The notes under the pieces: model-generated
Databases searched by the model: none
What the model was told of the DNA's origin: nothing
The model's input: only the letters and a program-made list of their open reading frames with translations
Made by a program: the position numbers and the translations under genes
DNA from: Prinia subflava
Taxonomy: Eukaryota > Chordata > Aves > Passeriformes > Cisticolidae
Reading direction: 5' to 3'
Length of the DNA: 64,000 nucleotides
NCBI RefSeq assembly: GCF_021018805.1
Contig: NW_026960612.1
Coordinates: forward strand, 1,922,001 to 1,986,000
Part shown: piece by piece, positions 1 to 9,158 of the stretch
How the letters are laid out: each line of letters opens with the position of its first letter
Position numbering within the stretch: position 1 is the first letter of the stretch

Positions 1-89
1 AACTGTACACTACAACCAATGTTCAACTCACTTTTCCAATTGAGATCCATTAGTTGTCTCAAGCATTGGCTCACAAAGCTTTGCTCTTC

Positions 90-704
90 ATTCCAGACAA
101 GAAAAAACCTGAATCTTATGCTAATATTAAGCAAGGAGCTGATGCCTTAGGGCTGGGTTTTTCTGTTTTGTCTGATAGCACTGAGTGGTGCTAGGATCCT
201 CACGGGGTGATGGGGGTAGGGCAATCTTGTTCAAGGACACTGTCTCCAAGCTCCAGGCCCAAGCACAAACAACCTGGAAGAGAAGGGCAAGCCGAGAGGA
301 TGGTGTTCGGTGATTCGGGGTTATTGATTGGACAGTGCATTGCTATATGCAAATGAATGGAAACTTGTAAAAGGGGTAAGATCTGGGGACAAGCCCCTTT
401 TTCGTCTCCATCTTGGAAATATTCGGGCTGGGCCACTTCTGTGGGTCTGGAGATGCAAGGGCATGGGCTTGAATAAACACTCATTTTGTTCCTTTCACTC
501 TGTCTAGCCCCTGTTTCAGCCTCAAGGCAGCAGAGCAAAGGAACTATACGGACAATTTATTGACAGGCTTTCGGTTGCTTTGAAAGATGTCCAAGACTTA
601 CCTACAGAAGTACAAGAACATCTGTTTTGTTCCCTTGCCTTTGAAAATGCCAACTCACCAGAACTGTTTTAGCTTCTCTCCCTCATGGTTGTGCATTTGA
701 TGAA
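90..704 (+). pseudogene. gag: gag capsid C-terminal fragment of ERV-A, split by a solo LTR
   Basis: The reading frame from 111 gives a peptide ending in IKQGAD, the first half of the major homology region of retroviral capsid. After the inserted LTR, frame 541 continues with ELYGQFIDRL, the second half of that region, followed by a helical C-terminal domain segment. That frame meets a stop shortly before 672 and the downstream nucleocapsid is in another frame, so at least one indel has accumulated between about 660 and 704. Capsid forms the core shell of the particle; this copy cannot be translated as a unit. Confidence 0.7.
143..529 (+). repeat. Solo LTR inserted in the ERV-A capsid gene
   Basis: The 387-bp block begins TGCCTT and ends AAGGCA, a perfect terminal inverted repeat. 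It is flanked by GCTGA (138-142) and GCAGA (530-534), a 5-bp target duplication with one mismatch. AATAAA is at 472-477, about 50 bp before the 3' end, giving plus orientation. An octamer ATGCAAAT is at 348-355. Length and the downstream TTTTTCGTCTCCA motif resemble the ERV-B 3' LTR (9159-9544), so the two may be distant relatives. It splits the capsid major homology region. Confidence 0.75.
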
Positions 705-1109
705 ATGTTAGTAAGAGCTACCAGAGCTGAACAGAACAACCAAACAGCAGCATTCACAGCGGCCATGAAAAACGTGATGCAGCAACAGGGACACATCATT
801 GCAGCTGCATTGACAGGAGGCAACGTCAACCATCCTAGCAACATCAGAAAACCAGCACCCAGCGTTGTTTGTTTTCGGTGTGGTGATACAGGCCATTTCA
901 GACGGGCCTGTCAAAAGGCTGTATGGTGTCACAAATGCAACCTAGACACCCATGCCTCTGAAGTTTGTCAGAAGCAGGGAAACTTCAAAGCCAGCGCGCT
1001 AAGGCAGCGCGCCAGAACACAAATCAATGCCTTGACCCACAAGACCCCGAGAGTGGTTTCCGGGTTAAGAACAAGCCTGCCATATGGGGAAGCCTCGGCG
1101 TGGATGTAA
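705..1109 (+). pseudogene. gag: gag nucleocapsid of ERV-A with two zinc knuckles
   Basis: This open frame covers the capsid tail and nucleocapsid. Two CCHC boxes are intact: CFRCGDTGHFRRAC (C-x2-C-x4-H-x4-C) and CHKCNLDTHASEVC. Nucleocapsid binds genomic RNA during packaging. The frame carries on for about 40 codons past the second knuckle before stopping, and within that tail lies the gag-pro slippery site at 977-983. The upstream start is only the first ATG after a frame break and is not the true gag start. Confidence 0.8.
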
Positions 1110-1187
1110 CAACAGCAGCAGAAGTTCCCTTACAAGATAAAGAAGTGACACTGATTCCCACCAATGTGTATGGTCCAATGTACAGCA
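965..1187 (+). pseudogene. pro: pro, N-terminal part of dUTPase (ERV-A)
   Basis: This frame is -1 relative to gag and starts from the slippery site. It ends with a strand-rich segment VTLIPTNVYGPMYS typical of the beginning of the trimeric dUTPase fold. dUTPase hydrolyses dUTP and keeps uracil out of viral DNA. Coding is cut at 1187 by the solo LTR at 1188-1515. The inserted length plus TSD shifts the frame, and the enzyme resumes in the matching frame at 1516-1728, so this insertion is the only break needed to explain the split. Confidence 0.75.
977..1012 (+). promoter_or_regulatory. Programmed -1 ribosomal frameshift signal, gag to pro (ERV-A)
   Basis: The heptamer GGGAAAC lies at 977-983 and is phased G-GGA-AAC in the gag frame, the X-XXY-YYZ arrangement. 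Slipping back one base leads directly into the dUTPase/protease frame. Ten bases downstream, GCGCGC at 994-999 and GCGCGC at 1007-1012 can pair across a 7-base loop. Slippery heptamer, short spacer and GC-rich hairpin together form the standard retroviral gag-pro frameshift signal, preserved although the genes around it are broken. Confidence 0.8.
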
Positions 1188-1515
1188 TGTCACCATGAGA
1201 TCTTCCTAGTTTGCTGAACGTTCATACTAAAGTAGAAGTGTGCAGCTTCTCAAGCTCATTAATGTAAACAGAAGATCATGTTTTGTAAAGAGTGCCATTG
1301 TTATGAATTCCTTCTCCAAGAGAAGGGGAGGTTGAATGACAGCCTCCTTGACCAATGTGGGTAAGAGGTGGGAATGCCCACTCTCCAATCATGGTCACCC
1401 TGCAAGAAATATAAAATAGGAAGGAATAAACAAGGCAGTGATCTTCTGCCCTGCTGCTCTGATCAACCCGAACTCCGGCTTCAAGTGTGTCCTTCTGGCA
1501 AGGCTCACAGCGACA
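1188..1515 (+). repeat. Solo LTR of the ERV-C family inside ERV-A dUTPase
   Basis: The 328-bp block starts TGTCACC and is flanked by TACAGCA at 1181-1187 and 1516-1522, a 6-7-bp target duplication. It aligns by eye along its whole length with the 330-bp LTR of ERV-C read on the minus strand, including the shared stretches around GTTTGCT, ATGTTTTGTAAA, AGGTTGAATGACAGCCTCCT and TCTTCTGCCCTGCTGCTCTG. AATAAA is near 1427. Plus orientation. It is clearly more diverged than the two ERV-C LTRs, so it is an older insertion of that family. Confidence 0.85.
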
Positions 1516-1728
1516 TACAGCACAATTTCTTTAGTTGGAGGTTTGTTGCTTGGAAGATTCTCCACAGGCAGACAAGGTGTAATCATGATTCCAGGCGTCA
1601 TCGACGCAGATTACACCGGACAAGTGAAAATAATGGCTTATGCTTTACAACCACCTGTGACAATTCGAAAAGGAAGCAGAATTGCTCAAATTGTAGCATT
1701 TGAAAACATTTTACCACATCGTCAATGA
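1516..1728 (+). pseudogene. pro: pro, C-terminal part of dUTPase (ERV-A)
   Basis: Resumes the dUTPase after the solo LTR. The segment PGVIDADYTGQVKIM is the characteristic active-site motif region of dUTPases, with the conserved D, Y and G, and RKGSRIAQIV is the next conserved motif. The frame meets TGA at 1726-1728 and then continues in the same frame into the protease, so one nonsense codon separates the domains. The long open frame that appears to start at 1438 begins inside the LTR and is not biological. Confidence 0.8.
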
Positions 1729-2148
1729 CCACGAGAACCAGCTGAAAAGGAAAGAGGAGGCACAAGCTTTGGGTCAACGGGCCATGATGTCCTTTTTATG
1801 ATAAGCCTGAAAGATTGCTCAAGCAGAACGGTACAATTACAGCGTGGTTCCCACAGCATCACCCTGACAGTATTGCTCGGCACCGGCGCAGACATTTCTA
1901 TCGTCAATCAAATGTACTGGCCGCATGATTGGCCTCTGCAATCTCCTTGCACCCATGTTGTGGGGTTGGGCGGAATGACAGTTCCTTCGATAAGCACAGA
2001 TCCTATCAGCATCATCTTCAAGGACAATCAAGTCATCGTGAATCAACCCTACGTTATGCTTTTACCCAGAAAGCTTTCAGGACTGCTAGGCAGGGATGTG
2101 CTTTCTCAACTTGGCAGGGTTTTAACCACTGACCAGCATTTGCTTTGA
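1729..2148 (+). pseudogene. pro: pro, aspartic protease with altered active site (ERV-A)
   Basis: The retropepsin-like domain is recognisable from LLGTGADISIV near 1873-1905 and the C-terminal LLGRDVLSQLG. The motif is normally (L)-D-[ST]-G-A, with the Asp catalytic; here that codon is GGC (Gly), so the enzyme should be inactive. The frame is the dUTPase frame. It ends at 2148, overlapping the start of the pol frame, which is again -1, consistent with a second frameshift between pro and pol; I could not identify a convincing slippery heptamer there. Confidence 0.8.
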
Positions 2149-4115
2149 TGGCCACTGCAGAGCAGCCACCCATTCTGAAAATCACCTGGTTAACTGAAAC
2201 CCCTGTATGGGTTGAGCAGTGGCCAATGACAGAAGAAAGGCTGCAAATTCCTAAACAACTAGTACAAGAACAACTTGAAGCTGGACACATTCAGCCCTTA
2301 ATGAGTCCGTGGAACACGCCGATTTTTGTTATCCCAAAGAAATCGGGAAACTGGAGACTGATACACGATCTCCAAAAAGTCAGTGAACAAATGCAGGCAA
2401 TGGGAGCTTTGCAGCCTGGTCTACCAGCATCAACTATCATACCTCAAGGTTGGAACATCGTTATCATTGATCTAAAAGACTGCTTCTTCACCATCCCACT
2501 TAATCCACAAGACACTCAACCCTCTGCTTTCACCATGCCATCTGTGAACAGAGCAGCCCCAGCAAAACAATATGAATGGACCGTGCTACCACAGGGAGGT
2601 CGCAACTTGCCCACCATGTGTCAATTGTTTGTTGATTGCACTATGCAATCAATCCGCCAGCATTTTTCCAATGCGATGGTTTATCATTATGTAGATGACA
2701 TTCTTATTGCCACCAAACAGCCATTGACAGAAACAGATTTAGGCTGGTTGATTTCACAACTGAAACATTGTGGACTAATTGTAGCTCCAGAAAAAATACA
2801 GCGGTCAGCTCCTTGGAAATATTTAGGCTGGCTGATCACAGATGCGCAGATTCGCCCACAGAAGATCACTTTACACACCAACATTTCCACCTTGCATGAT
2901 GCTCAAAGACTTTTTGGGGACCTGCAATGGATTCGTACCATTGTAGGAATTACCAATGATGACTTAGAACCATTTTTACCATGGCTTCATGGTGGTGATG
3001 CCAACAGCCCTCAAGAGTGTACCCCCGAGCAGCAAAGAGCCTTGGTTCAGGTGTCGGAAAAGCTACAGAGTGGTTGGAGTGCTTGCCGTGTGGAACATTT
3101 CCCACTGTCACTCTTCCTATCCAACGCCGATGCCTGTCCCCTTGCCATTGTTTTTCAATGGCAAAAGAAAAAGGGGGAACACCAATTTAAGTTTGGGTCA
3201 ACAGCAAGTTTACTAGAATGGGTGTTTTTACCTGTGCAACCAAAAATCCGTGTCATGACCAGAACAGATGGTCTTGATGCATTGATAAAAAAGGGCAGAG
3301 ACAGAATTGTAGAGATAGATGGAAAGGAACCAGCAGATATCAGCGTTCCTGTGAAAAATGAAGATTTAGAGGGGAAGCTGAGACATTCTGTTGCAATGCA
3401 AGAAGCATTGTTGGGTTTCACAGGTGTGGTTCACAGCCAGCAATCAAAAGGCCCGATGTGGACTCTAGTCACGTGCTACCAGTGGATAGAGAGACTTTTG
3501 TGTTTCCTGAAACCAGTTGAAGGAAGAACAGTTTTTACTGATGCCGGTCGAAAAACAAATAAGGCTCTGTGTGTGTGGCAACAGCAAGGAGAATGGATGC
3601 AACATTTAATTAAAAATAAAGCAGGAGACAGTCTGCAAACCCTTGAACTGAGAGCAGTGTGTTGGGTTTTGCAAACCTGGAACAAAGAACCACTCAATGT
3701 TGTTTCAAACTCTTTATATGTAGTTGGAGTTGTGCAAAGAATTGAAGATGCATTCATCAGGAAAACCCAGAATCAATGCCTTGGAGAACTGTTTTTGCAG
3801 TTAATAAGTGTGTTGAATCAACATCATGCTTTCTGTGTCATGCACATTCGCAGCCATCAATGCAACAGTGGTTTAGGAGAAGGCAATGTACGAGCAGACG
3901 CTGCAGTCAGTTGCGTGGCCCATGTCCCTCCACAAAACAAATTTGTGAGGACTCGTGACAGCCACGAAACATTCCATCAAAATGCTAGGGCCCTGCACCG
4001 ACAATTTCAGATTTCCATGAATGATGCACAAGGGATTGTGTGTGCCTGCCCTCATTGTAGTCATCATGGGCCTGGCCTTGGCCTGGGCACAAACCCAAGG
4101 GGGATGAAAGCTTAA
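2145..4115 (+). pseudogene. pol: pol: reverse transcriptase, RNase H and integrase zinc domain (ERV-A)
   Basis: A 656-codon open frame. RT palm motifs are visible: LIHDLQKV, IDLKDCFFTIPL, LPQGGRNLP and the YVDD catalytic box near residue 183, followed by the WKYLGW thumb region. RNase H follows: TDAG, LELRAVCWVL, VVSNSLYVV and VRADAAV give the acidic positions, but the third is Asn rather than Asp. The integrase H-H-C-C zinc domain starts at HETFHQNARAL. TAA at 4113-4115 cuts the protein just before the integrase core, where ERV-E has a leucine codon at the same place. In life this polyprotein copied and integrated viral DNA. Confidence 0.9.
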
Positions 4116-4118
4116 GAA

Positions 4119-4838
4119 TTGTGGCAGATGGATGTAACTCATGTTCCAGAATTTGGGAGGTTGAAATACGTCCATGTCACTCTTGAAACCTATTCTAAAT
4201 TTATTTGGGCCACAGCACAATCAGGAGAAAGAGCTTTGCACGTTGAAAGACACCTATGTGCCTGTTTTGCAGTGATGGGTGTGCCTGTGGAAATTAAGAC
4301 TGACAATGGTCCAGCCTACATCAGTCAGTGAATTGCTAAATTTATGCAGAAATGGGGAGTCAAACATACCACCAGAAAACCTCACTCTCCCACTGGTCAA
4401 GCTATTGTAGAAAGAGCTAATCGTACCCTGTAAGAATATCTAGCAAGGCAAAACCAGAATGATGACACTGATGTAGCTAGTCGATTGTCCAAGGTGTTGG
4501 TCACTTTAAACTATTTGTTTTTAGCAGAAGGAAGAGAATCGCCTGCAGTTGTGAGACATTACCATGCAGTGAAAGAGGGTAGACCACAGACGATTCCAGG
4601 ACTTTATGTTTATCACAAGAACATGTGAACAGGTGAATGGCAGGGACCAAGTACTGTGCTGCTTAATGGTCGTGGTTATATGTGTGTTTCCACAGGAGAA
4701 GCAGGACCTGTTTAGGTACTGAGCCGATTTACCCGTGCATGTCCCCAGTCAGAAATACCAGCTAACAGTGGTAACCGTGGTGACAGCAGCGACTTACCTG
4801 GAGCACCTAGTGACGACCCTGAGACTGCTGAAAATTGA
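4119..4838 (+). pseudogene. pol: pol: integrase core and C-terminal domain, nonsense-ridden (ERV-A)
   Basis: Continues pol in the same frame after the stop at 4113. The catalytic triad is still present: Asp in WQMDVTHV, Asp in KTDNGPAY and Glu in GQAIVERA. Stops at 4329, 4431, 4626 and 4713 interrupt it. The C-terminal segment around GLYVYHK and GRGYMCVS matches ERV-E, and the frame ends at TGA 4836-4838. Not functional. Confidence 0.85.
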
Positions 4839-4981
4839 CTTTCAAATCAGAAAACTAGTTATATAGTTATAAGATTAGGTTCAGTGATCAGTTATATTTA
4901 ATATTTATAGTTAAGTAATAACCAGTTGGTGTTTGTTTTTCCTTTTTCTTTGTAATAGAACTAAAAGAGACAACCAAAACT

Positions 4982-6356
4982 ATGACTAGAATGTTGGGAG
5001 TGGGAATGCTTATTTTAATTAGTGTTTTAGTAGAAAGAGGATCAGGACTGCTTGAGATCAACCCAAGACAAAATATGTGGGTCACTTGGGCCAACCAAAC
5101 TAAACAAGACTCATTTTGTTTGTCCTTAACTACACCCTCAAACCCTTTTCATACTTGTTTGATTGGAGTCCCAGTGGACTCCATGACAGAGTTCAGAACT
5201 TGGTCCCAAGTCAAAATTGATCCAAAGTGTGTTTTGGGAACACAGGCTGTTGCCATTGCAAAAAATCTTAGAGCTGCTAGTACTGAGCCCCAAGAACTCG
5301 ACCTTTTGGGTTCTGTAGCAGGGAACTACTGTTTAATCTTTGGACACTTTATTATGAAGTCAAGTTTGTTGATTGTAGAGAAAAGGCAACTGAAAAATGG
5401 CAACACTTGGCTGTCTCCCAGGTCCCCACTGTATTTTAATTACATTGAATACTGTAACAATTGGACTAAGTCTGTGACACCGTAGAAAGGTGCTGCAAGA
5501 AAGTTGCCACCAGGAATCTTTCTCATTTGTGGAGATAGAGCCTTGTCTGCAATTCCCCAAGAAGCTGTAGGAGGTCCATGTTATTTTGGCAAATTGACAT
5601 TTTTTGCTCCCAGCATTCATCGAGTTTTGGGGTTGTCTCAGAAGACTCGACGAGCCAAATGCAGTGTGTCTCAACTAAGCCCTAATTGTAAAGATCGGGT
5701 AGAGTTGTGGAAACCTGCAGCTGTAATATCAGCATCATTCTTCGCCCCAGGAGTTGCTTCGGCGCAAGCTCTCACACGGTTGAAAAACTTAGCCTGCTGG
5801 ACAGGAAAACAAATTAATATAACATCTAATATGCCAAGTGAGCTTGCCAAGGATGTTAACGACATCCGTAATGCGGTTCTTCAAAACAGCTGCAGCTGAC
5901 TTCCTCCTTTTAGCCCAAGGGCATGGATGTGAAGAATTTGAGGGTATGTGTTGCATGAACTTGTCAGATCATTCTCAATCGATTTACAAAAAGCTGTCAC
6001 AGCTGAGAAGCAACATGAAGAAACTTCTAGTTTTTGACACTCAGTTTGACAAATGGCTAGGGTCATGGGGTTTCACGGGGTGCATCAAGGATTTGATCCA
6101 TTTTGGTGTGGTGATTTTCATTGTTATTATAGTTATTTTAATTACTGTGCCTTGTTTGTTACAGTGTATGCAAAAATTAACCAGCCATGCCTTAGAATCA
6201 GTTTGGATAGCTCAAAAGAAAAAGAGCGAATTGTCATGGGGTTTCTTAAAGAACATGGACATGAAGTATTATGGAATGAGGTTTGAGCTATCCCAAACTG
6301 GGCCTCAGGTTTGGGCCTGCTGGGCCTCAGTTTTGGGCCTGTGTAGAAGTAGATAA
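4982..6356 (+). pseudogene. env: env, alpha-like envelope with stop and frameshift (ERV-A)
   Basis: The ATG at 4982 opens a hydrophobic signal-peptide-like stretch followed by a short surface subunit. TAG at 5483-5485 interrupts it. The same frame runs on through a basic cleavage region (KTRRAK, near 5640) and the transmembrane subunit to about 5890, where a one-base loss moves coding to the next frame. The second frame carries the C-x6-CC motif, a membrane anchor rich in I, V and L, and a short cytoplasmic tail that runs into the LTR. Domain order matches the intact env of ERV-E. Not functional. Confidence 0.85.
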
Positions 6357-6604
6357 GCCTGTGGCACAGTTAGAATTTAGGTTAAGGTATGTGTATGGAT
6401 TAGATAGGACAGTTGGAGTAAAAGTACGGTAGCTACCTTAAACTGAGATTGTTTGCATTCCTTTTCACGCTGAATGCCAACTAGAAAACACCTGCAACTG
6501 TAAACTATTTAAAACTGCATATAACAGGCCATTTTGGGAGTAAAGGGGAGATCGTATGATTTCACCATATTGGTTGGGTTCTGCGTTGCTCTGTCCAGCT
6601 TCCA
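6232..6604 (+). repeat. 3' LTR of ERV-A, degraded
   Basis: A purine-rich tract (AAAAGAAAAAGAGCGAA) precedes TG at 6232. The block aligns by eye with the ERV-E LTR (61242-61641, minus) through the shared GGGCCT-rich repeat, the ATTGTTTGCAT region, the AACTGTAAACTATT and TATA region, and the downstream ATTGGTTGG. The polyadenylation hexamer is degenerate (AGTAAA near 6540). The right boundary is placed where similarity ends and ERV-B begins, and is uncertain by about 10 bp. Confidence 0.65.
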
Positions 6605-7584
6605 TATGGTTAATAGAGACCCTGGTTTCATGTTGGTGATCAGTGATAGGCCTAAGACTTTGAGAGACCTCCAACAGCTGTGTGGGTCCTTGAATTGGGT
6701 CAGGCCCTGGCCAGGCCTCACTACAGAAGACTTAGCCCCCCTCTTCAATTTTTTTAAGGGGGGTGAAGAGCAAGATTCTGAGGGCTCTGATGCAGGAGGC
6801 CCAGCAAGCATTAGAGAAGGTACAGTCAGTAATGTCAATTCAGCAGGCCCATCATTGCCAGCTAGACCTCCCATTCAATTTCATCATCCTGGGGAAATTG
6901 CCACTCCTCCATGGGCTCATTTTTCAGTGGGACAAAGACCAGAAGGACCCTCTCTTGATCATAGAGTGGGTGTTCCTTGGTCACCAAACATCCAAAAGTA
7001 TCACCAAACCACAAGAGTTGATGGCCTAGCTGATCAGCAAAGATAGGCTCAAAACGCGACTGCTAGCGGGGTGTGAGTTTACGTGCATTCATGTACCAAT
7101 TAAATTGTCAACTGGACCATTCACAAATGAGGCTTTAGAGCAATTGCTCCTTGAAAATGAAATGTTACAAGTTGCTCTAGACAGCTACCCAGGGAAAATT
7201 TCAATTCATTGTCCTGGCCACAAATTGTTCAACTCTGAATTTAATTTGATCCCAAAAGAAAAGCAAAGTTGTAAGCCTCTCAAAGCCTTGACAATTTTCA
7301 CGGACGCATCCGGAAGGTCCCACAAGTCTGTAATGACTTGGAAAGATCCTCAGACTCAGCAGTGGGAAACAGATGTAGGGATAGTGGAGGGTTCCTGTCA
7401 AGTTGCTGAGTTGGCTGCAGTAGTCAAGGTCTTTGAGAAGTTCTCTGAACCAAATAATGTTGTTACTGATTTGGCCTATGTAGCAGGGGTAGCGTCAACA
7501 GCTGAAAATGCAGTTCTCAAAGAAGTTTCAAATCCAGTCATTTTTAACTTGTTCTCAAAACTAATCCATCTAGTCTCCCACTGA
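6605..7584 (+). pseudogene. pol: pol: RT thumb/connection and RNase H (ERV-B)
   Basis: Thumb helix TLRDLQQLCGSLNW and GLTTEDLAPLF are read in one frame up to about 6757, where a homopolymer-associated indel (T and G runs) shifts coding to the frame that holds the connection domain and RNase H. RNase H motifs LTIFTDASG, VAELAAVV and VVTDLAYVAGV keep their acidic residues. A stop near 7027 interrupts the connection and TGA at 7582-7584 ends this segment. The palm with the YVDD box is absent. Confidence 0.8.
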
Positions 7585-7602
7585 GAGCAACCGTATTACA
7601 AA

Positions 7603-8592
7603 ATGCTTCTAAGATCACACACAGATCTTCCAGGTTTCATCGCAGAGGGCAACCGCAGAGCAGATGCCCTAGCCACTCCTGTGCAGCTAGTTGGCCTTCC
7701 TAAAATCTTCCAACAAGCCAAGTTAAGCCATCAACATTTCCATCAAAATGTTCCTGGTCTGATCCGCCAATTCAGTCTAAGGCGCGATCAAGCCAAAGCA
7801 ATCGTAGATACTTGTCCAAACTGCCAAAAGTTCTCCCTACCATGGTTAGGATCAGGAGTTAATCTGAGAGGGCTTGGCAGTTGTGAAGACTGGCAAACAG
7901 ATGTCACCCACATACCATAGTTTGAAAAGTTTAAATATGTCCACATTTCAGTTGATACCTTCTCTGGTGCAGTTTATGCCTCAGCCCACACAGGGGAGAA
8001 GACCACAGATGCACAGAAACACCTTATGCAGGCCTTCTCCGCCATGGGGATCTCCAAAAGGATCAAAGTTGATAAGGGTCTGACTTATGCCCCCAAGGAG
8101 TTAAGTAATTTCCTGCAAGAGTTGGGGGTTGAACATTGCAAGGGTATCCATTACTCCCCCACTGGTCAGGCAGTAATAGAAAAAACCCATCACACTCTCA
8201 AGAAAACCCTAGAACAACAGAGAGATGTCAAAATCAACAGTCCACACCAATGACTTTGTAAAGCTCTTTTTACAATGAACTTTCTCAACTGTTCATTTGA
8301 AAATCTCAACCCTCCTGTTGTTAGGCATTTCAACCAGAGTCAGTGGTTGAAGTTTGAAGAGAGACCACCAGTCCTGGTGAAAGACCCTGAGACTTGGAAG
8401 GTCCAGGGGCCCTTTGATTTGGTCACTTGGGGTCGAGGATACGCCTGCATGTCCACCCCCTCAGGTTTGAAATGGGTCCTGCAAAAATGGGTCAAATCTT
8501 ATGTTCCATCTAAAGGAAAAGACACCCTAAATGCAGATCCACCTTCACCTTCCCTACCCAATGATGTAGCCGTTGCTTCCTCTCGAAGATGA
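7603..8592 (+). pseudogene. pol: pol: end of RNase H and integrase (ERV-B)
   Basis: Begins in the RNase H tail (EGNRRADALA) and proceeds through the integrase zinc domain (HQHFHQNVPG, then CPNC) into the core. The catalytic residues are Asp in WQTDVTHIP, Asp in KVDKGLTY (DK rather than the usual DN) and Glu in AVIEKTHH. Stops at 7918-7920 and 8251-8253 break the same frame. The C-terminal domain includes KEKD-like basic residues and GRGYACMS. It lies in the frame of the RNase H upstream. Confidence 0.85.
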
Positions 8593-8670
8593 TGCAAAAG
8601 AAGTAGAGAACCCGAATCCTGTGTTTTCCCTGATCCAGAGTGTTTAATAAGTTCTTCTGATGAGTGTTAA

Positions 8671-9111
8671 ATGTTATTTTTCTACTTACATGTGTATGTT
8701 GTTTTTAGACATCCTCCCATTCCCCAAAATGAAGCCAGAACTCCTGCGGTTTTTGTTCCTGCTACGCTTTCGGCAGAGCATGAACAAGAGCATGCTGACT
8801 TCAGAGTGATGCCTTGCCTCAATTTATCCAGCGGAGGCCAAAGCGTCTTCGATTCCATCCAAGAAATGAAGAACATGATAGAAGAAATTAACCGAGACTC
8901 AGGAGACTGGCTGAGAAACATCTTCAGAAACTGGGGGTTGCCAGGGTGAGTGTCAGATATTCTAATAATTTTTCTCATTATCCTTTTGATTTCCCTAACC
9001 TTTAAAGTGCTAAAAGGAGTTCTAGCTAAAAGAGCCAAAAAATTGGCTCCTTCCAAATTCACTGTGGCTGCCGTTGAAAGATGGTGGGAAGAGCCACAGA
9101 CAGGAGTTTGA
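8671..9111 (+). pseudogene. env: env transmembrane remnant (ERV-B)
   Basis: The recognisable part begins at CLNLSSGGQSVFDSI, comparable to the region just after the C-x6-CC box of ERV-A and ERV-E env, continues through a heptad-like helix, meets TGA at 8947-8949, then reads on in frame through a membrane anchor (ILIIFLIILLISLTF) and a basic cytoplasmic tail to TGA at about 9111. Surface subunit, fusion segment and first heptad region are missing, so this env lost roughly three quarters of its length. Confidence 0.7.
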
Positions 9112-9144
9112 AGAGTTAGTTCTCTCTCTCATTTCAAATGAAAC

Positions 9145-9158
9145 AAAAAAGGAGGAAT
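9145..9158 (+). other. Polypurine tract of ERV-B
   Basis: The run AAAAAAGGAGGAA sits immediately before the TG that starts the 3' LTR, the position where plus-strand DNA synthesis is primed during reverse transcription. Confidence 0.75.

Larger units (their letters stand above)
1..6604 (+). mobile_element. ERV-A: class II provirus (beta-like gag-pro-pol, alpha-like env), 5' end outside window
   Basis: Genes read left to right: end of gag capsid, a CCHC nucleocapsid, dUTPase plus protease (pro), RT-RNase H-integrase (pol), env, then a degraded 3' LTR. A dUTPase inside pro is a betaretrovirus-type arrangement. The env transmembrane subunit has a C-x6-CC motif and a cysteine-flanked internal fusion segment as in alpharetroviruses. 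The provirus is defective: five stops lie in the integrase part (4113, 4329, 4431, 4626, 4713), one stop at 5483 and a frameshift near 5890 in env. Two foreign solo LTRs interrupt it at 143-529 and 1188-1515. It is the same family as ERV-E at the right end of the window. The 5' LTR and the start of gag are not in view. Confidence 0.9.

Noticed and set aside
2101..2148. Slippery site for pro-pol frameshifting in ERV-A
   Set aside because: GGGTTTTA is present near 2117 but not in the phase required for X-XXY-YYZ; frame overlap is real but the site is unproven.
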